Assembly (NCBI GenBank): GCA_021161765.1
Contig: JAGGZZ010000023.1
Coordinates: 1 to 21,500, forward strand
Origin: Candidatus Methanophagales archaeon
GTDB taxonomy: Archaea; Halobacteriota; Syntropharchaeia; Alkanophagales; Methanospirareceae
Direction: 5' to 3'
Length of the DNA stretch: 21,500 nt
Positions 6,804-14,309 of this stretch are shown here, piece by piece. Within the stretch, counting starts at the first letter, position 1. Each line of letters opens with the position of its first letter. The translations under genes were made by a program, and so were the position numbers. The notes beneath the pieces are model-generated. The model did not search any database. It worked only from the letters and a program-made list of their open reading frames with translations, and was not told where the DNA came from.

Positions 6804-8073
6804 GGAAATGTTTTAAATTATCCTTATACGCCTCCACCGTCCTTTCTATGTCCTCCTCACTATGCGCAAAAGAAATAAAATTCGTCTCGAACTGCGAAGG
6901 CGGCAGAAATATACCGGCGGACAGCATGGAATGAAAAAACCGCAAATACTTACTTTTATCACACGATAAAGCATCTGCATAGTTCCTGACCTCTCTTCCC
7001 GAAGGGCTGAAAAACACCTTGAACATCGAGCCCACACCGGAAACGCAACCCTCAACGCCTGAATCACGCAATACTTCTCTTAAAGCCGCCTGCATCCTTC
7101 CCCCAGCTTTGTTTATTCTTTGTGGCACTTGCTCCCTCTCTATTATTTCTATCGTTTTCAATCCCGCGGTAACGGAAACCGGATTACCGCTAAACGTTCC
7201 CGCCTGATATACCGCCCCTGAAGGTGCCACGAGCTCCATAAGCTCTTTCCTACCACCAAACACGCCAATGGGAAAACCGCCACCCACTATTTTACCCAAA
7301 GTCGTTAAATCCGCATCCACACCGTAAAACTCCTGTGCACCGCCCAAAGCGAGTCTGAAACCGGTAATTACCTCGTCAAGGATAAGCAAAACGTCATTTT
7401 CCGACGTTTGTTTTCGCACTTCGCTCAAATAGCCTTCTTCTGGCGGTATCGGTCCCACGTTTCCCATCACCGGCTCGATTATCACCGCTGCAACCTCACC
7501 CGAATTGAGCTCCAGCGTATCGGTAAGTGCCTGCGTGTCATTAAACGGGATTTGAAGCGTGTTTTTCACCACGTCCTTTGACACGCCTTCTGAGTCGGGA
7601 ATACCAAATGTCGTGGCGCCAGAACCCGCTTTCACTAACATCGAATCATGAGCGCCGTGAAAACCACCCTCGATTTTTACTATTTTGTCTCGCCCTGTGA
7701 ACCCTTTTGCAAGCCGTATCGCAGCCATCGTTGCCTCGCTACCCGTATTAACAAAGCGGACGAGCTCAATAGAAGGGTAATTGTTCGTTATCTTTTTCGC
7801 AAGCTCTATTTCCTTTTCATGCGGCGTGCCATACAACCAACCTTTTTCAAGCTGCTCGCTTACCGCTTCCTTCACCTCTTCGTTTCCATGCCCAAGAACG
7901 AGAGGTCCATACGCTAAGCAGTAGTCAATGTATTCCCTGCCGTCAACGTCGTATATCCGCGAGCCGTTCGCACTCGCGGTGAAGAACGGATACGGCTTAT
8001 ATGCTCGCACCGGACTGCTAACGCCACCAGGCATATATCTCAAAGCGAGTTCAAAGAGTTTTTTTGAGTTCAT
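6793..8073 (-). CDS. hemL: Glutamate-1-semialdehyde 2,1-aminomutase
   Basis: A 426-residue PLP enzyme that converts glutamate-1-semialdehyde to 5-aminolevulinate, the second step of the C5 tetrapyrrole pathway, in the cytosol. Fold-type I motifs are present: GSEA at 111-114 (phosphate contact), the LDEVITGFR stretch at 232-240 with D233 binding the pyridine nitrogen, and TTLGKIVGGGFPIG with K261 as the Schiff-base lysine. Full family length. The start overlaps the stop of the winged-helix gene (ATGA at 8070-8073), so expression of the two is coupled. hemA and hemB, the preceding and following enzymes of the pathway, lie upstream on the same strand, separated by a repeat-rich gap. HemL depends on HemA for its unstable substrate. 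Confidence 0.95.
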   Translation of the reverse strand: MNSKKLFELALRYMPGGVSSPVRAYKPYPFFTASANGSRIYDVDGREYIDYCLAYGPLVLGHGNEEVKEAVSEQLEKGWLYGTPHEKEIELAKKITNNYPSIELVRFVNTGSEATMAAIRLAKGFTGRDKIVKIEGGFHGAHDSMLVKAGSGATTFGIPDSEGVSKDVVKNTLQIPFNDTQALTDTLELNSGEVAAVIIEPVMGNVGPIPPEEGYLSEVRKQTSENDVLLILDEVITGFRLALGGAQEFYGVDADLTTLGKIVGGGFPIGVFGGRKELMELVAPSGAVYQAGTFSGNPVSVTAGLKTIEIIEREQVPQRINKAGGRMQAALREVLRDSGVEGCVSGVGSMFKVFFSPSGREVRNYADALSCDKSKYLRFFHSMLSAGIFLPPSQFETNFISFAHSEEDIERTVEAYKDNLKHFRER

Positions 8074-8357
8074 GTTTCTTCTTCTATTTCAATCTCCGCC
8101 AGCTCGTATTGGAAGCTCTTAAGTGCCCTCATCGCCGCACAATCCATATTTGCCGTGTATAATTGTGTTTCCCCCTCTTTTCTGGTTGGTTTTACGATCC
8201 CATATTTTTCTAATCGCCCCCAGAAATTATAGAGCGTATCTATCGAAATCTCGGCGCATTCTGCTATCTCCTCTTTTATGTATTCTATGTTCTGATGCGT
8301 GAGTAAGAGGTCTACTACCTTCACCTGAGGATACACCCCAAATACCTCAACTAACAT
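8070..8357 (-). CDS. Winged-helix transcriptional regulator upstream of hemL
   Basis: A 95-residue protein with a helix-turn-helix around residues 25-60 (IKEEIAECAEISIDTLYNFW then GRLEKYGIVKPTRKEGE), followed by a beta wing and a C-terminal helix. This is an ArsR/MarR-like archaeal winged-helix shape. No metal- or heme-binding cysteine cluster is obvious; a single C36 lies in ECAEIS and C78 in MDCAAM. Its stop overlaps the hemL start by ATGA, so it probably controls its own transcript and thereby 5-aminolevulinate supply. The ligand and the direction of control are unknown. TTTATATG at about 30 bases upstream serves as its TATA box. Confidence 0.7.
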   Translation of the reverse strand: MLVEVFGVYPQVKVVDLLLTHQNIEYIKEEIAECAEISIDTLYNFWGRLEKYGIVKPTRKEGETQLYTANMDCAAMRALKSFQYELAEIEIEEET

Positions 8358-8383
8358 GGTACTATGTAGGTAGGATATGTGTA

Positions 8384-8396
8384 CATATAAATATAG
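8384..8396 (-). promoter_or_regulatory. TATA box of the regulator-hemL transcript
   Basis: On the minus strand TATATTTATATGT lies 27-39 bases before the ATG at 8357. Between box and start is GTAC-n18-GTAC (ends 8358-8383), a possible but weak operator, consistent with autoregulation by the winged-helix protein. Confidence 0.5.
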
Positions 8397-8450
8397 TCAG
8401 AATTTTTCATATTTTAATTCTAACTTTTCTACAAGAAAAAATAAATGATA

Positions 8451-8480
8451 GACACAGATTAACGCAGATTAACACAGATG
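8451..8480 (+). repeat. Dispersed element left arm, solitary
   Basis: GACACAGATTAACGCAGATT plus AACACAGATG, without core or right arm. It is immediately followed by the degraded GxxExxY gene, whose first codons begin in the arm's last bases. Confidence 0.8.
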
Positions 8481-8483
8481 ATA

Positions 8484-8691
8484 ATGAAAAATTACAAACA
8501 TAGAGAGATAGCCGAGAAGATAATTGGAGCAGCCCAAAAAGTACATAATACGCTTGGTTATGGCTTTTTAGAGAAAGTGTATCAAAATGCGCTCGTTATT
8601 GAACTGCAAACGCTGGGATTTGATGTGGAAGTTTCTAATTAACTTTGGTAGGTCTGTAACTGTGAAACGTCGTGTGATGGATAAGAAATAA
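8484..8691 (+). pseudogene. Internally deleted GxxExxY-family gene
   Basis: The first 52 codons read MKNYKHREIAEKIIGAAQKV, then HNTLGYGFLEKVYQNALVIE and onward to VEVSN and a TAA at 8640-8642. This matches the N-terminal half of the intact GxxExxY protein at 18023 (GAAMEVHRELGSGFLEYVYE). One base later, in another frame, the family C-terminus resumes (NFGRSVTVKRRVMDKK, 8641-8691); the intact copy has NFGRKSLEVKRRIL. About 60 codons are missing, exactly the part that would hold the PD...ExK and QxxxY residues. The G-F-L-E-K-V-Y signature is intact. It sits between a solitary left arm and a full repeat element. Confidence 0.85.
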
Positions 8692-8707
8692 ATCAGCGTC
8701 TTTTATA

Positions 8708-8846
8708 AACACGGATTAACGCAGATTGATACCGATGAAAAGATCAATGTCGTTAAAAATAGCCTAAGCCCAAAAAAAGAAAAAATCCGTGTAAATCTGT
8801 GTAAATCTGCGTCTCAAATAGAAGGAGGTTTTACTTTATATACAAC
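8708..8846 (+). repeat. Dispersed element, copy with TATA end overlapping hemB
   Basis: Left arm AAACACGGATTAACGCAGAT (slightly diverged), type-B core (TCAATGTCGTTAAAAATAGC), right arm with two AAATCTGYGT units, then CTCAAATAGAAGGAGG and TTTTACTTTATATACAA. The TATA end runs into the 3' end of hemB on the other strand and encodes its last codons and stop. The whole gap 8397-8835 holds only this element, the solitary arm and the pseudogene. Confidence 0.85.
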
Positions 8847-9819
8847 GAAAAAGTGCTTTTGCAACTTCTTTTGCAAAATACGTGATAATCAAATCCGCAC
8901 CCGCTCTTTTTATCGCCGTCAGTCCTTCCATCACTATTTCATCCCTGTCCAGATAGCCCTTTTCCGATGCCGCAGCTATCATTGCATACTCACCACTGAC
9001 GCTATAAGCCGCAAGAGGCACGTCAAATCTTGCACGTACCTTAGAAATGATGTCAAGATAGAAAATAGCGGGTTTCACCATCACGACGTCCGCACCTTCT
9101 TCTATGTCGAGTTCCACTTCCCTTAGCGCTTCGCGTGCATTTGAGACGTCCATCTGATAACCGCTTCGGTCTCCGAAATGGTAGCCCGAATCAGCAGCTT
9201 CGCGGAAGGGGCCGTATAAAGCGGAATTGTATTTCGCCGCATAAGACATAATAGCCGTGTCTGTGAAACCGTCATCATCAAGGTTCTCCCTGATAACTTT
9301 TACCATTCCGTCCATCATTCCCGAAGGTGCTACAATATCCGCACCTGCTTCTGCTTGACTCACCGCTATTTTACCCAGCAGTTCCAGTGTAGGGTCATTG
9401 AGCACGTGTCCATTCCCGGCATCTACATCTACAAGTCCGCAATGCCCGTGAGTTGTATATTCGCAGAGGCACAAATCGGTAATAATTATAACGTTCTCCA
9501 CCTCTTTCTTTAGCTTTCTAACCGCCCTTTGTATTACGCCCTCCGTATTGAATGCTTCACTCCCCGTTTCGTCTTTCTTTCGCGGTATTCCGAACAACAG
9601 CACGGATTTTATGCCCAGCGAACGGGCTTCCAAAACCTCTTTTACTGCGCTCTCGATAGAAAATCTATATTGCCCGGGCATGGAATCAATCGGTTTTTTA
9701 GTTTCGCCTTCGAGGTTCTCGTCAATAAACAGCGGGAGAATCAGGTCGTCTGTGGAAAGCCGTGTTTCTTTTAGCAGTTTTAGCTCGCGCAAACGTCTCA
9801 TTCTAACTGTTGGGAACAT
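8836..9819 (-). CDS. hemB: Porphobilinogen synthase (5-aminolevulinate dehydratase)
   Basis: A 327-residue enzyme that condenses two 5-aminolevulinate molecules to porphobilinogen. The zinc-type active site is clear: LCLCEYTTHGHCG with C117, C119 and C127. The two lysines are K196 (SYAAKYNS) and K249 (VMVKPA), the latter forming the Schiff base. YSVSGEYAM (272-280) is also conserved. The start lies 5 bases after the hemA stop, and its Shine-Dalgarno-like GAGGAG overlaps the last hemA codons, so hemA and hemB are one operon. The last residues (R-C-I) and the stop codon are supplied by the tip of a dispersed element on the opposite strand, so the C-terminus was altered by that element. Confidence 0.96.
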   Translation of the reverse strand: MFPTVRMRRLRELKLLKETRLSTDDLILPLFIDENLEGETKKPIDSMPGQYRFSIESAVKEVLEARSLGIKSVLLFGIPRKKDETGSEAFNTEGVIQRAVRKLKKEVENVIIITDLCLCEYTTHGHCGLVDVDAGNGHVLNDPTLELLGKIAVSQAEAGADIVAPSGMMDGMVKVIRENLDDDGFTDTAIMSYAAKYNSALYGPFREAADSGYHFGDRSGYQMDVSNAREALREVELDIEEGADVVMVKPAIFYLDIISKVRARFDVPLAAYSVSGEYAMIAAASEKGYLDRDEIVMEGLTAIKRAGADLIITYFAKEVAKALFRCI

Positions 9820-9824
9820 TTCAT

Positions 9825-11141
9825 TTACTCCTCTTCGCCCTTGCCCAGTTCCTTCTCGAACTCATCCATAAGAAAATCTATAAAATCACTGTTATTATTG
9901 TTATTATTGTTGTTATTGTTGTTATCTTTATCGTCATCCTCACCCACATCATTCTCACCTGAACCCGCACCTCGCATTACCGCATAACTCCTGAGTATCC
10001 GGGTTGGTAGATGAAAAGCCTTAGACAAAACGGCATGTGAAAAACCTTCCAATACTTCCTTCGGGTCCCTGCCTTTTTCAATATAGCCGAGCGCCCTCCT
10101 TTTCTCCTCTTCTCGTATCCGCGACCCGTGCTTGTGAATCAATGCGATAACCCGCTCTATCTCTTCGCGGTTTAGAATCGTTTTAAACCGCTCTATCTCT
10201 TCCCTTATTATTAGTTCTACTTTACATACCTCAGAAAGCCGCTTCTTCAGGTTCTCCTCACTTATCTCGTATAAACTGTCCAGGTTATACAGTTCCACCC
10301 CCTCTATCTCGCCAACTCGCTCCTCCACGTCCTTTGGATTGGCTATGTCTATAATGAGCAGGTCGTTATCATTTCTACGATGTGCCATTACGCGTTTCAT
10401 CAAATCATAATCCAGAACATAATGCGGTGCTGAGGTAGTGCTTATGGCGACGTCGCAAACAGAGAGACACCGCTCACTTTCATCCAGCTTTGCCACCTTA
10501 CCGCCAACCTCTGCTGCAAGACGCTTTGCTCTTTCGTACGTTCGATTCGCAATAAACATGGCTTTCAATTTTTTTTCTGAAATGGCTCGTGCTACCAGCG
10601 TTCCCATTTCCCCTGCACCAATTACAAGTATGCTTTTTCCGTCCAGTCCCCAGGTTACGTATTCTGCAAGTTCAACCGCCGCAGACCCGATAGAAACCGA
10701 GCCTTCGTTTATTCTCGTTTCGTTCCTCGCTCGCTTCGCCGTTTTTATCGCCCTGTCAAATGCCATGTCCAGAAGACGGTCCATCGTGCCTTCGAGCTTA
10801 CTTTCCAGATAGCACTTCTTTATCTGACCCAGAATCTGGTCTTCGCCTACTATCATCGCTTCGAGCCCACAAGCAACGCGCATAAGATGCTCTAAGGCAT
10901 CCTTACCCACGAAAATCCCGCTCTTTTCCAATTTCAACCGGTTAACGACTTCTTCTAACACGGTCCTTGCTTTCTCCGAGCTGATGTATGCCTCTACACG
11001 GTTACACGTTTTTATAACTACATAGCCGCACACACGCGGGTCATCGGCAAATATGCCCGGATTCAATCTCTCCGCTACCGCTTCAAGTTCCTCTACACTG
11101 CACTTCTTATGCGAAAACCATAAAGAGCCGATTTTATGCAT
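9825..11141 (-). CDS. hemA: Glutamyl-tRNA reductase with poly-asparagine linker
   Basis: A 438-residue NADPH enzyme that reduces glutamyl-tRNA(Glu) to glutamate-1-semialdehyde, the committed tetrapyrrole step. Visible motifs are KTCNR with catalytic C46, the MIVGEDQILGQIK stretch, the Rossmann GAGEMG, and a C-terminal dimerisation helix region (about 310-390). After the family's normal end, the protein continues through an acidic stretch (GEDDDKD), eleven consecutive asparagines (407-417) encoded by a GTT/ATT triplet tract on the plus strand, and an acidic helix (SDFIDFLMDEFEKELGKG). Such a tail is unusual for HemA; the tract is likely length-variable and the helix might dock a partner such as HemL. 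The promoter is probably the TATA end of the repeat just upstream, which would give a nearly leaderless mRNA. Confidence 0.95.
   Translation of the reverse strand: MHKIGSLWFSHKKCSVEELEAVAERLNPGIFADDPRVCGYVVIKTCNRVEAYISSEKARTVLEEVVNRLKLEKSGIFVGKDALEHLMRVACGLEAMIVGEDQILGQIKKCYLESKLEGTMDRLLDMAFDRAIKTAKRARNETRINEGSVSIGSAAVELAEYVTWGLDGKSILVIGAGEMGTLVARAISEKKLKAMFIANRTYERAKRLAAEVGGKVAKLDESERCLSVCDVAISTTSAPHYVLDYDLMKRVMAHRRNDNDLLIIDIANPKDVEERVGEIEGVELYNLDSLYEISEENLKKRLSEVCKVELIIREEIERFKTILNREEIERVIALIHKHGSRIREEEKRRALGYIEKGRDPKEVLEGFSHAVLSKAFHLPTRILRSYAVMRGAGSGENDVGEDDDKDNNNNNNNNNNNSDFIDFLMDEFEKELGKGEEE
9891..9923. repeat. Triplet microsatellite in hemA (11 Asn codons)
   Basis: Eleven consecutive GTT or ATT triplets (AAC/AAT codons on the coding strand), followed on the plus strand by aspartate and lysine triplets. 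It mixes two synonymous codons, so it is not a pure repeat and is unlikely to be a sequencing artefact. Confidence 0.9.
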
Positions 11142-11162
11142 TTTTCTGGCTTATTTTTAGGT

Positions 11163-11311
11163 TTGTATATAACGTATAACTTCCTTCTGTTTGAGACACA
11201 GATTTACACGGATTTACACGGATTTTTTTCTTTCCTGTTGGGCGGGCGGGCCTATTTTTAACGGCATTGCACGTTTCATCTTGTCTGTGTTAATCTGCGT
11301 TAATCTGTGTC
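11163..11311 (-). repeat. Dispersed element between met8-like gene and hemA
   Basis: In gene direction: GACACAGATTAACGCAGATT, type-B core (GCAATGCCGTTAAAAATAGG), right arm with two ATCCGTGTAA units and AATCTGTGTC, then AGAAGGAAG and TTATACGTTATATACAA. Left arm near the met8-like stop, TATA end toward hemA. Confidence 0.85.
11165..11172 (-). promoter_or_regulatory. Repeat-borne TATA box for hemA-hemB
   Basis: TTATATAC on the minus strand, 24-31 bases upstream of the hemA ATG at 11141. The spacing is right for a leaderless or nearly leaderless hemA message. The box lies in the conserved end of the dispersed element. Confidence 0.5.
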
Positions 11312-11330
11312 TATAATTTATTTTTATAAT

Positions 11331-11984
11331 TTATATGTATTTATCCGTTACAATTTTTAATATACGCTTTTCTGCAACTTCGACTGGAGCATCAAGAGCA
11401 GCCCAGCATTCTGTATTGTTCAAAACCCGGTTCAAAATCATTCTTCTTTTGGATTCTTCTAAATCCATCTCTTCTTTTAAATATCTCCTGAGGTTGGACT
11501 GAATCAGCAGCATCTTTTCCTCCTTATCTTCTATAAGCGACATAATCTGCCCCTTCATATATCTTGCCATTGCCGGTCCTTTCCCACGTGTAGAGACGGA
11601 AATCAGGAATCCGCCCTTGTTTACAACGGAAGACATAAAAGCATCTCCTTCATCTCTATAATTAACGAGGACGTCAAACTTCGCCGCTGCTTTTAAAATA
11701 CGCGTGTTCAGCGTTTCATCATCGGTACACACGAGGATTAAAAAAGCCCCTTTTACAAGGTCTTCCAGATTCTGAGTCCACAAATCACACCTGAAACACT
11801 GTATTTCGCCCTTTTCCCGCGTCTCTTCTATCCAATGCGTGAAATCCCGGCTGTACACTGCTACATTTATCTCCCCGCTTTCTACGTTCGTTTCCAATAT
11901 CTGCCGTAGTTTCCTCTCTGCGATCGCACCTCCACCAAATACAGCGATTCTTTTACCAGAGAGGTCAACATAGAGGGGGAGCAT
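11331..11984 (-). CDS. Precorrin-2 dehydrogenase / sirohydrochlorin ferrochelatase-like (Met8/CysG N-terminal type)
   Basis: A 217-residue protein opening with LYVDLSGKRIAVFGGGAIAE, the NAD-binding Rossmann start of the Met8/CysG-B family. It is followed by the conserved FLILVCTDDETLN (family 'VIAATDD..LN'), VNYRDEGDAFMSS (family 'VN..D......F..PA') and ISVSTRGKGPAMAR (family 'IAISTgGksP.lAr'). It oxidises precorrin-2 to sirohydrochlorin, feeding siroheme, F430 or the alternative archaeal heme route. The ferrochelatase activity of archaeal members varies. In the expected VN-x-x-D stretch, D117 (YRDEGD) is probably the catalytic aspartate. It sits upstream of hemA on the same strand with a repeat element between. 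Promoter: the TATA end of the next repeat. Confidence 0.9.
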   Translation of the reverse strand: MLPLYVDLSGKRIAVFGGGAIAERKLRQILETNVESGEINVAVYSRDFTHWIEETREKGEIQCFRCDLWTQNLEDLVKGAFLILVCTDDETLNTRILKAAAKFDVLVNYRDEGDAFMSSVVNKGGFLISVSTRGKGPAMARYMKGQIMSLIEDKEEKMLLIQSNLRRYLKEEMDLEESKRRMILNRVLNNTECWAALDAPVEVAEKRILKIVTDKYI

Positions 11985-12052
11985 GGTTCTCGTTTGTTTA
12001 GTAAATAGAAAGGTAAAAGATTTTTGTTTTTTTAAAGCTTTCGCTTTTTTTA

Positions 12053-12177
12053 TTGTATATAAAGTATATCTTCCGCCTATTTAAGACACAGATTTACACT
12101 GATTTACGCAGATCTATTTTAGTTTAACCGTGTTTGTTGATTCTTATCATCTGTGTTAATCTGCGTTAATCTGTGTC
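12053..12177 (-). repeat. Dispersed element between ligA and met8-like gene
   Basis: In gene direction: left arm GACACAGATTAACGCAGATT two bases after the ligA TAG, type-A core (GATAAGAATCAACAAACACG), right arm AAATCAGTGTAAATCTGTGT, then TTAAATAGGCGGAAG and ATACTTTATATACAAT. It is the uninterrupted sister of the copies at 1 and 19051, which carry the 45-bp insert. Confidence 0.88.
12055..12063 (-). promoter_or_regulatory. Repeat-borne TATA box for met8-like gene
   Basis: TTTATATAC on the minus strand, about 71-79 bases upstream of the ATG at 11984. It predicts a leader of about 45 bases that contains a small AAAGC-GAAA-GCTTT hairpin. Confidence 0.45.
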
Positions 12178-12178
12178 C

Positions 12179-14248
12179 CTAATTTATTTTCTGTTTTCTT
12201 GTTAATCTCAAAAACATCTCCTCATCTATTATCTTCACGCCCAGCCGTACTGCCGTATCCAACTTAGAACCCGCTTCTTCGCCTGCTACCACATAATCCG
12301 TGCGTTTCGACACGCTCGATGCTACTTTTCCGCCAAGTCGCTCCACTATGTCCTTTGCTACCTCTCGTGGCATAGAGATTCGCCCGGTGAACACGAACGT
12401 CTTCCCTTCCAGAGGCTTCCTTTCTGCCTCTGCCACCAACAACCCTGCGCCTGCCTCTTTCTTTTCGTAGCTCACCCCTGCCCTTTCCAACTTCGCTAAC
12501 AATTCCTTCGTGCTCTCCTGCTCGAAGAACAGCAGAATGCTTCTCGCTACCTCCGGCCCTATCTCCGGTATGCTCACCAAATCATCATAACTCGCATTCC
12601 GTAATGATTCCAAATCCCTGAATTTATCTGCGAGCAAAGATGCCGTATGGTCTCCCACGTGTCTTATACCCAGGGCATGAATGAGCCGGGAAAGCGTAGT
12701 CTTCTTGCTCTTTTCAAGAGCATCCAATATATTCTGTGCCGATTTGCCGCCCATCCGGTCCAGCCTCAAAAGGTCGCTTTTCGTTAAGAAGAACAAATCC
12801 GCTGCATCAGAAACCATTTTTCTATCTACTAACTGTTCTACTACTTTCTCTCCCAGTCCTTCTATGTCGAGCGCGCGAAGCGAAGCGAAATGTTTTATCC
12901 GTTCTTTTAACTGCGCTTCGCACGAAACCCCAATGCACCGCCTGATCGGGCCCTCTTTTATCACTTCCGCACCGCACACAGGACATCTATCGGGCATCTT
13001 AAATTCTTTCTCCGTTCCCGTGCGTTTCGACTTTATCACACTTACAACCTCGGGTATGACGTCCCCTGCCCTTTTCACCACTACCGTATCGCCAATCCGC
13101 ACATCCTTCCTCCTCAACTCGTCTTCGTTGTGCAGTGTCGCCCTGTGTATTGTCGCTCCCCCTATTGGCACGGGCTCTAATACCGCAACAGGAGTTAATG
13201 CCCCTGTTCGCCCCACCTGCACAACTATATCTTCCACACGCGTGAACTCCTCGCGCGCAGGAAATTTGTATGCAATTGCCCATCGTGGGCTCCTCGAAAT
13301 CGCACCCAGGCGTTCTTGCTGCTTTATGCTGTTTACCTTCACCACTATCCCGTCAATCTCATAATCCAGTTCATCTCTCTTCTCCTTCACTTCTTCGTGG
13401 TACCTAATGACGTCCTGGATAGTATCAAATCGCCGTATTAAAGGGCTTATCTTAAACCCTATTCTTCGTAAATACGCCAGCACTTCCCACTGCGTTGAGA
13501 ATTCCTTCCCTTCTGCTCTGCCGACGCCGTATGCAAAGAAATCAAGGGGTCGGGAAGCGGTAACTCGCGGGTCAAGCTGTCTTACCGAACCCGCAGCCGC
13601 ATTTCGCGGGTTTGCAAACATCTTTTCCCCCTTTTCTCCCAACGCCGTATTCAGGTCTTTGAATTTTCTCACCGGGATGAAAACTTCCCCTCTTACTTCC
13701 AGCAGGGGTAAGGGAACACCGGAAGCAGAAGCAGCATCAGAAAAAATGCGCAGCGGTATTGTCTTTATCGTTCTCAGATTTTGTGTAATTTCCTCTCCTG
13801 TTTCTCCGTCCCCCCGGGTGCTTCCGACGGAAAGAACACCGTTTTTGTATATAAGTTCCATCGCCAGCCCGTCTATCTTCGGCTCCACCACGTATTCTAT
13901 CGCTGCCGCACCACCCGCTTCTCCGAGAAACTTCCTCACTCGTTCATCAAAATCCCTTACCTCTTCCTCCTCGTAAACACTATTCAAACTCAGCAGAGGG
14001 ATGCTGTGCTTATACGTGCCGAACGCCTCCAGCGGTTTCGCTCCCACTCTTTGCGTTGGTGAATCGGGCGTCACTAATTCGGGATATTTGCTTTCGAACT
14101 TCTCTAACTCCTTAAAAAGCCTATCATATTCGGCATCTGATATCTCTGGCTCGTTCAGCACATAATATCGGTAATTGTGATAATGTATCTTCTTCCTCAA
14201 ATCCGCTATATATTGCTTTACTGCTTCTTTTCCCTCTTCACCCACCAT
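12179..14248 (-). CDS. ligA: NAD-dependent DNA ligase
   Basis: A 689-residue ligase (first ATG at 14248; an in-frame ATG at 14266 adds MYIYLN but lies too close to the promoter). Domains in order: Ia with the YHNYRYYVLNEPEISDAEYD stretch for NAD binding; adenylation domain with YVVEPKIDG, K124 being the AMP-accepting lysine; OB fold (VGRTGALTPVAVLEPV); a Cys4 zinc finger (CPVCG...C..SC); helix-hairpin-helix region (LDIEGLGEKVVEQL, IPEIGPEVARS); and a C-terminal BRCT domain (GKTFVFTGRISMPR, TDYVVAGEEAGSK). It seals nicks using NAD+. This is a complete bacterial-type enzyme. Archaea normally rely on ATP-dependent Lig, so acquisition from bacteria is likely. The stop lies two bases from a dispersed-repeat arm. 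Confidence 0.95.
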   Translation of the reverse strand: MVGEEGKEAVKQYIADLRKKIHYHNYRYYVLNEPEISDAEYDRLFKELEKFESKYPELVTPDSPTQRVGAKPLEAFGTYKHSIPLLSLNSVYEEEEVRDFDERVRKFLGEAGGAAAIEYVVEPKIDGLAMELIYKNGVLSVGSTRGDGETGEEITQNLRTIKTIPLRIFSDAASASGVPLPLLEVRGEVFIPVRKFKDLNTALGEKGEKMFANPRNAAAGSVRQLDPRVTASRPLDFFAYGVGRAEGKEFSTQWEVLAYLRRIGFKISPLIRRFDTIQDVIRYHEEVKEKRDELDYEIDGIVVKVNSIKQQERLGAISRSPRWAIAYKFPAREEFTRVEDIVVQVGRTGALTPVAVLEPVPIGGATIHRATLHNEDELRRKDVRIGDTVVVKRAGDVIPEVVSVIKSKRTGTEKEFKMPDRCPVCGAEVIKEGPIRRCIGVSCEAQLKERIKHFASLRALDIEGLGEKVVEQLVDRKMVSDAADLFFLTKSDLLRLDRMGGKSAQNILDALEKSKKTTLSRLIHALGIRHVGDHTASLLADKFRDLESLRNASYDDLVSIPEIGPEVARSILLFFEQESTKELLAKLERAGVSYEKKEAGAGLLVAEAERKPLEGKTFVFTGRISMPREVAKDIVERLGGKVASSVSKRTDYVVAGEEAGSKLDTAVRLGVKIIDEEMFLRLTRKQKIN

Positions 14249-14254
14249 ATTTAG

Positions 14255-14297
14255 ATATATATACAATCTTTATAGGTATACAATATAAAAATAGAGA
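14255..14297. promoter_or_regulatory. Divergent ligA / rpsB promoter region
   Basis: Minus strand TTTTTATATTG (14287-14297) lies about 40-50 bases before the ligA ATG at 14248. Plus strand ATATATATAC (14255-14264) lies about 46-55 bases before rpsB, and AATATAAAAAT (14282-14292) is closer. The overlapping boxes imply mutually exclusive or balanced firing of the two directions. Confidence 0.5.
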
Positions 14298-14309
14298 AGA
14301 CAGAAAAAT

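Noticed and set aside
8358..8383. Palindromic operator upstream of the winged-helix gene
   Set aside because: Only the outer GTAC...GTAC tetramers are symmetric and the interior does not pair, so it is kept as a remark and not as a feature.
9891..9923. Sequencing or assembly ambiguity behind the run of N residues in HemA
   Set aside because: The bases are resolved and alternate between AAC and AAT codons; these are real asparagines.
12026..12050. Intrinsic terminator on the plus strand (AAAGC-TTTC-GCTTT then T-run)
   Set aside because: No plus-strand gene ends nearby, and a five-base stem is weak; it lies in the leader of the minus-strand met8-like gene.
12681..13976. Long open frames on the plus strand within ligA, and similar ones opposite hemA, hemB, hemL and mutS-like genes
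   Set aside because: They are serine/proline/arginine-rich, have no recognisable domains, and lie wholly opposite well-supported genes.
14246..14266. ligA start at 14266 (adds MYIYLN)
   Set aside because: The extra codons lie in A/T-rich promoter DNA, only about 20-30 bases from the ligA TATA-like box, and are not typical of LigA N-termini. ATG 14248 gives MVGEEGKEAV, a normal beginning.
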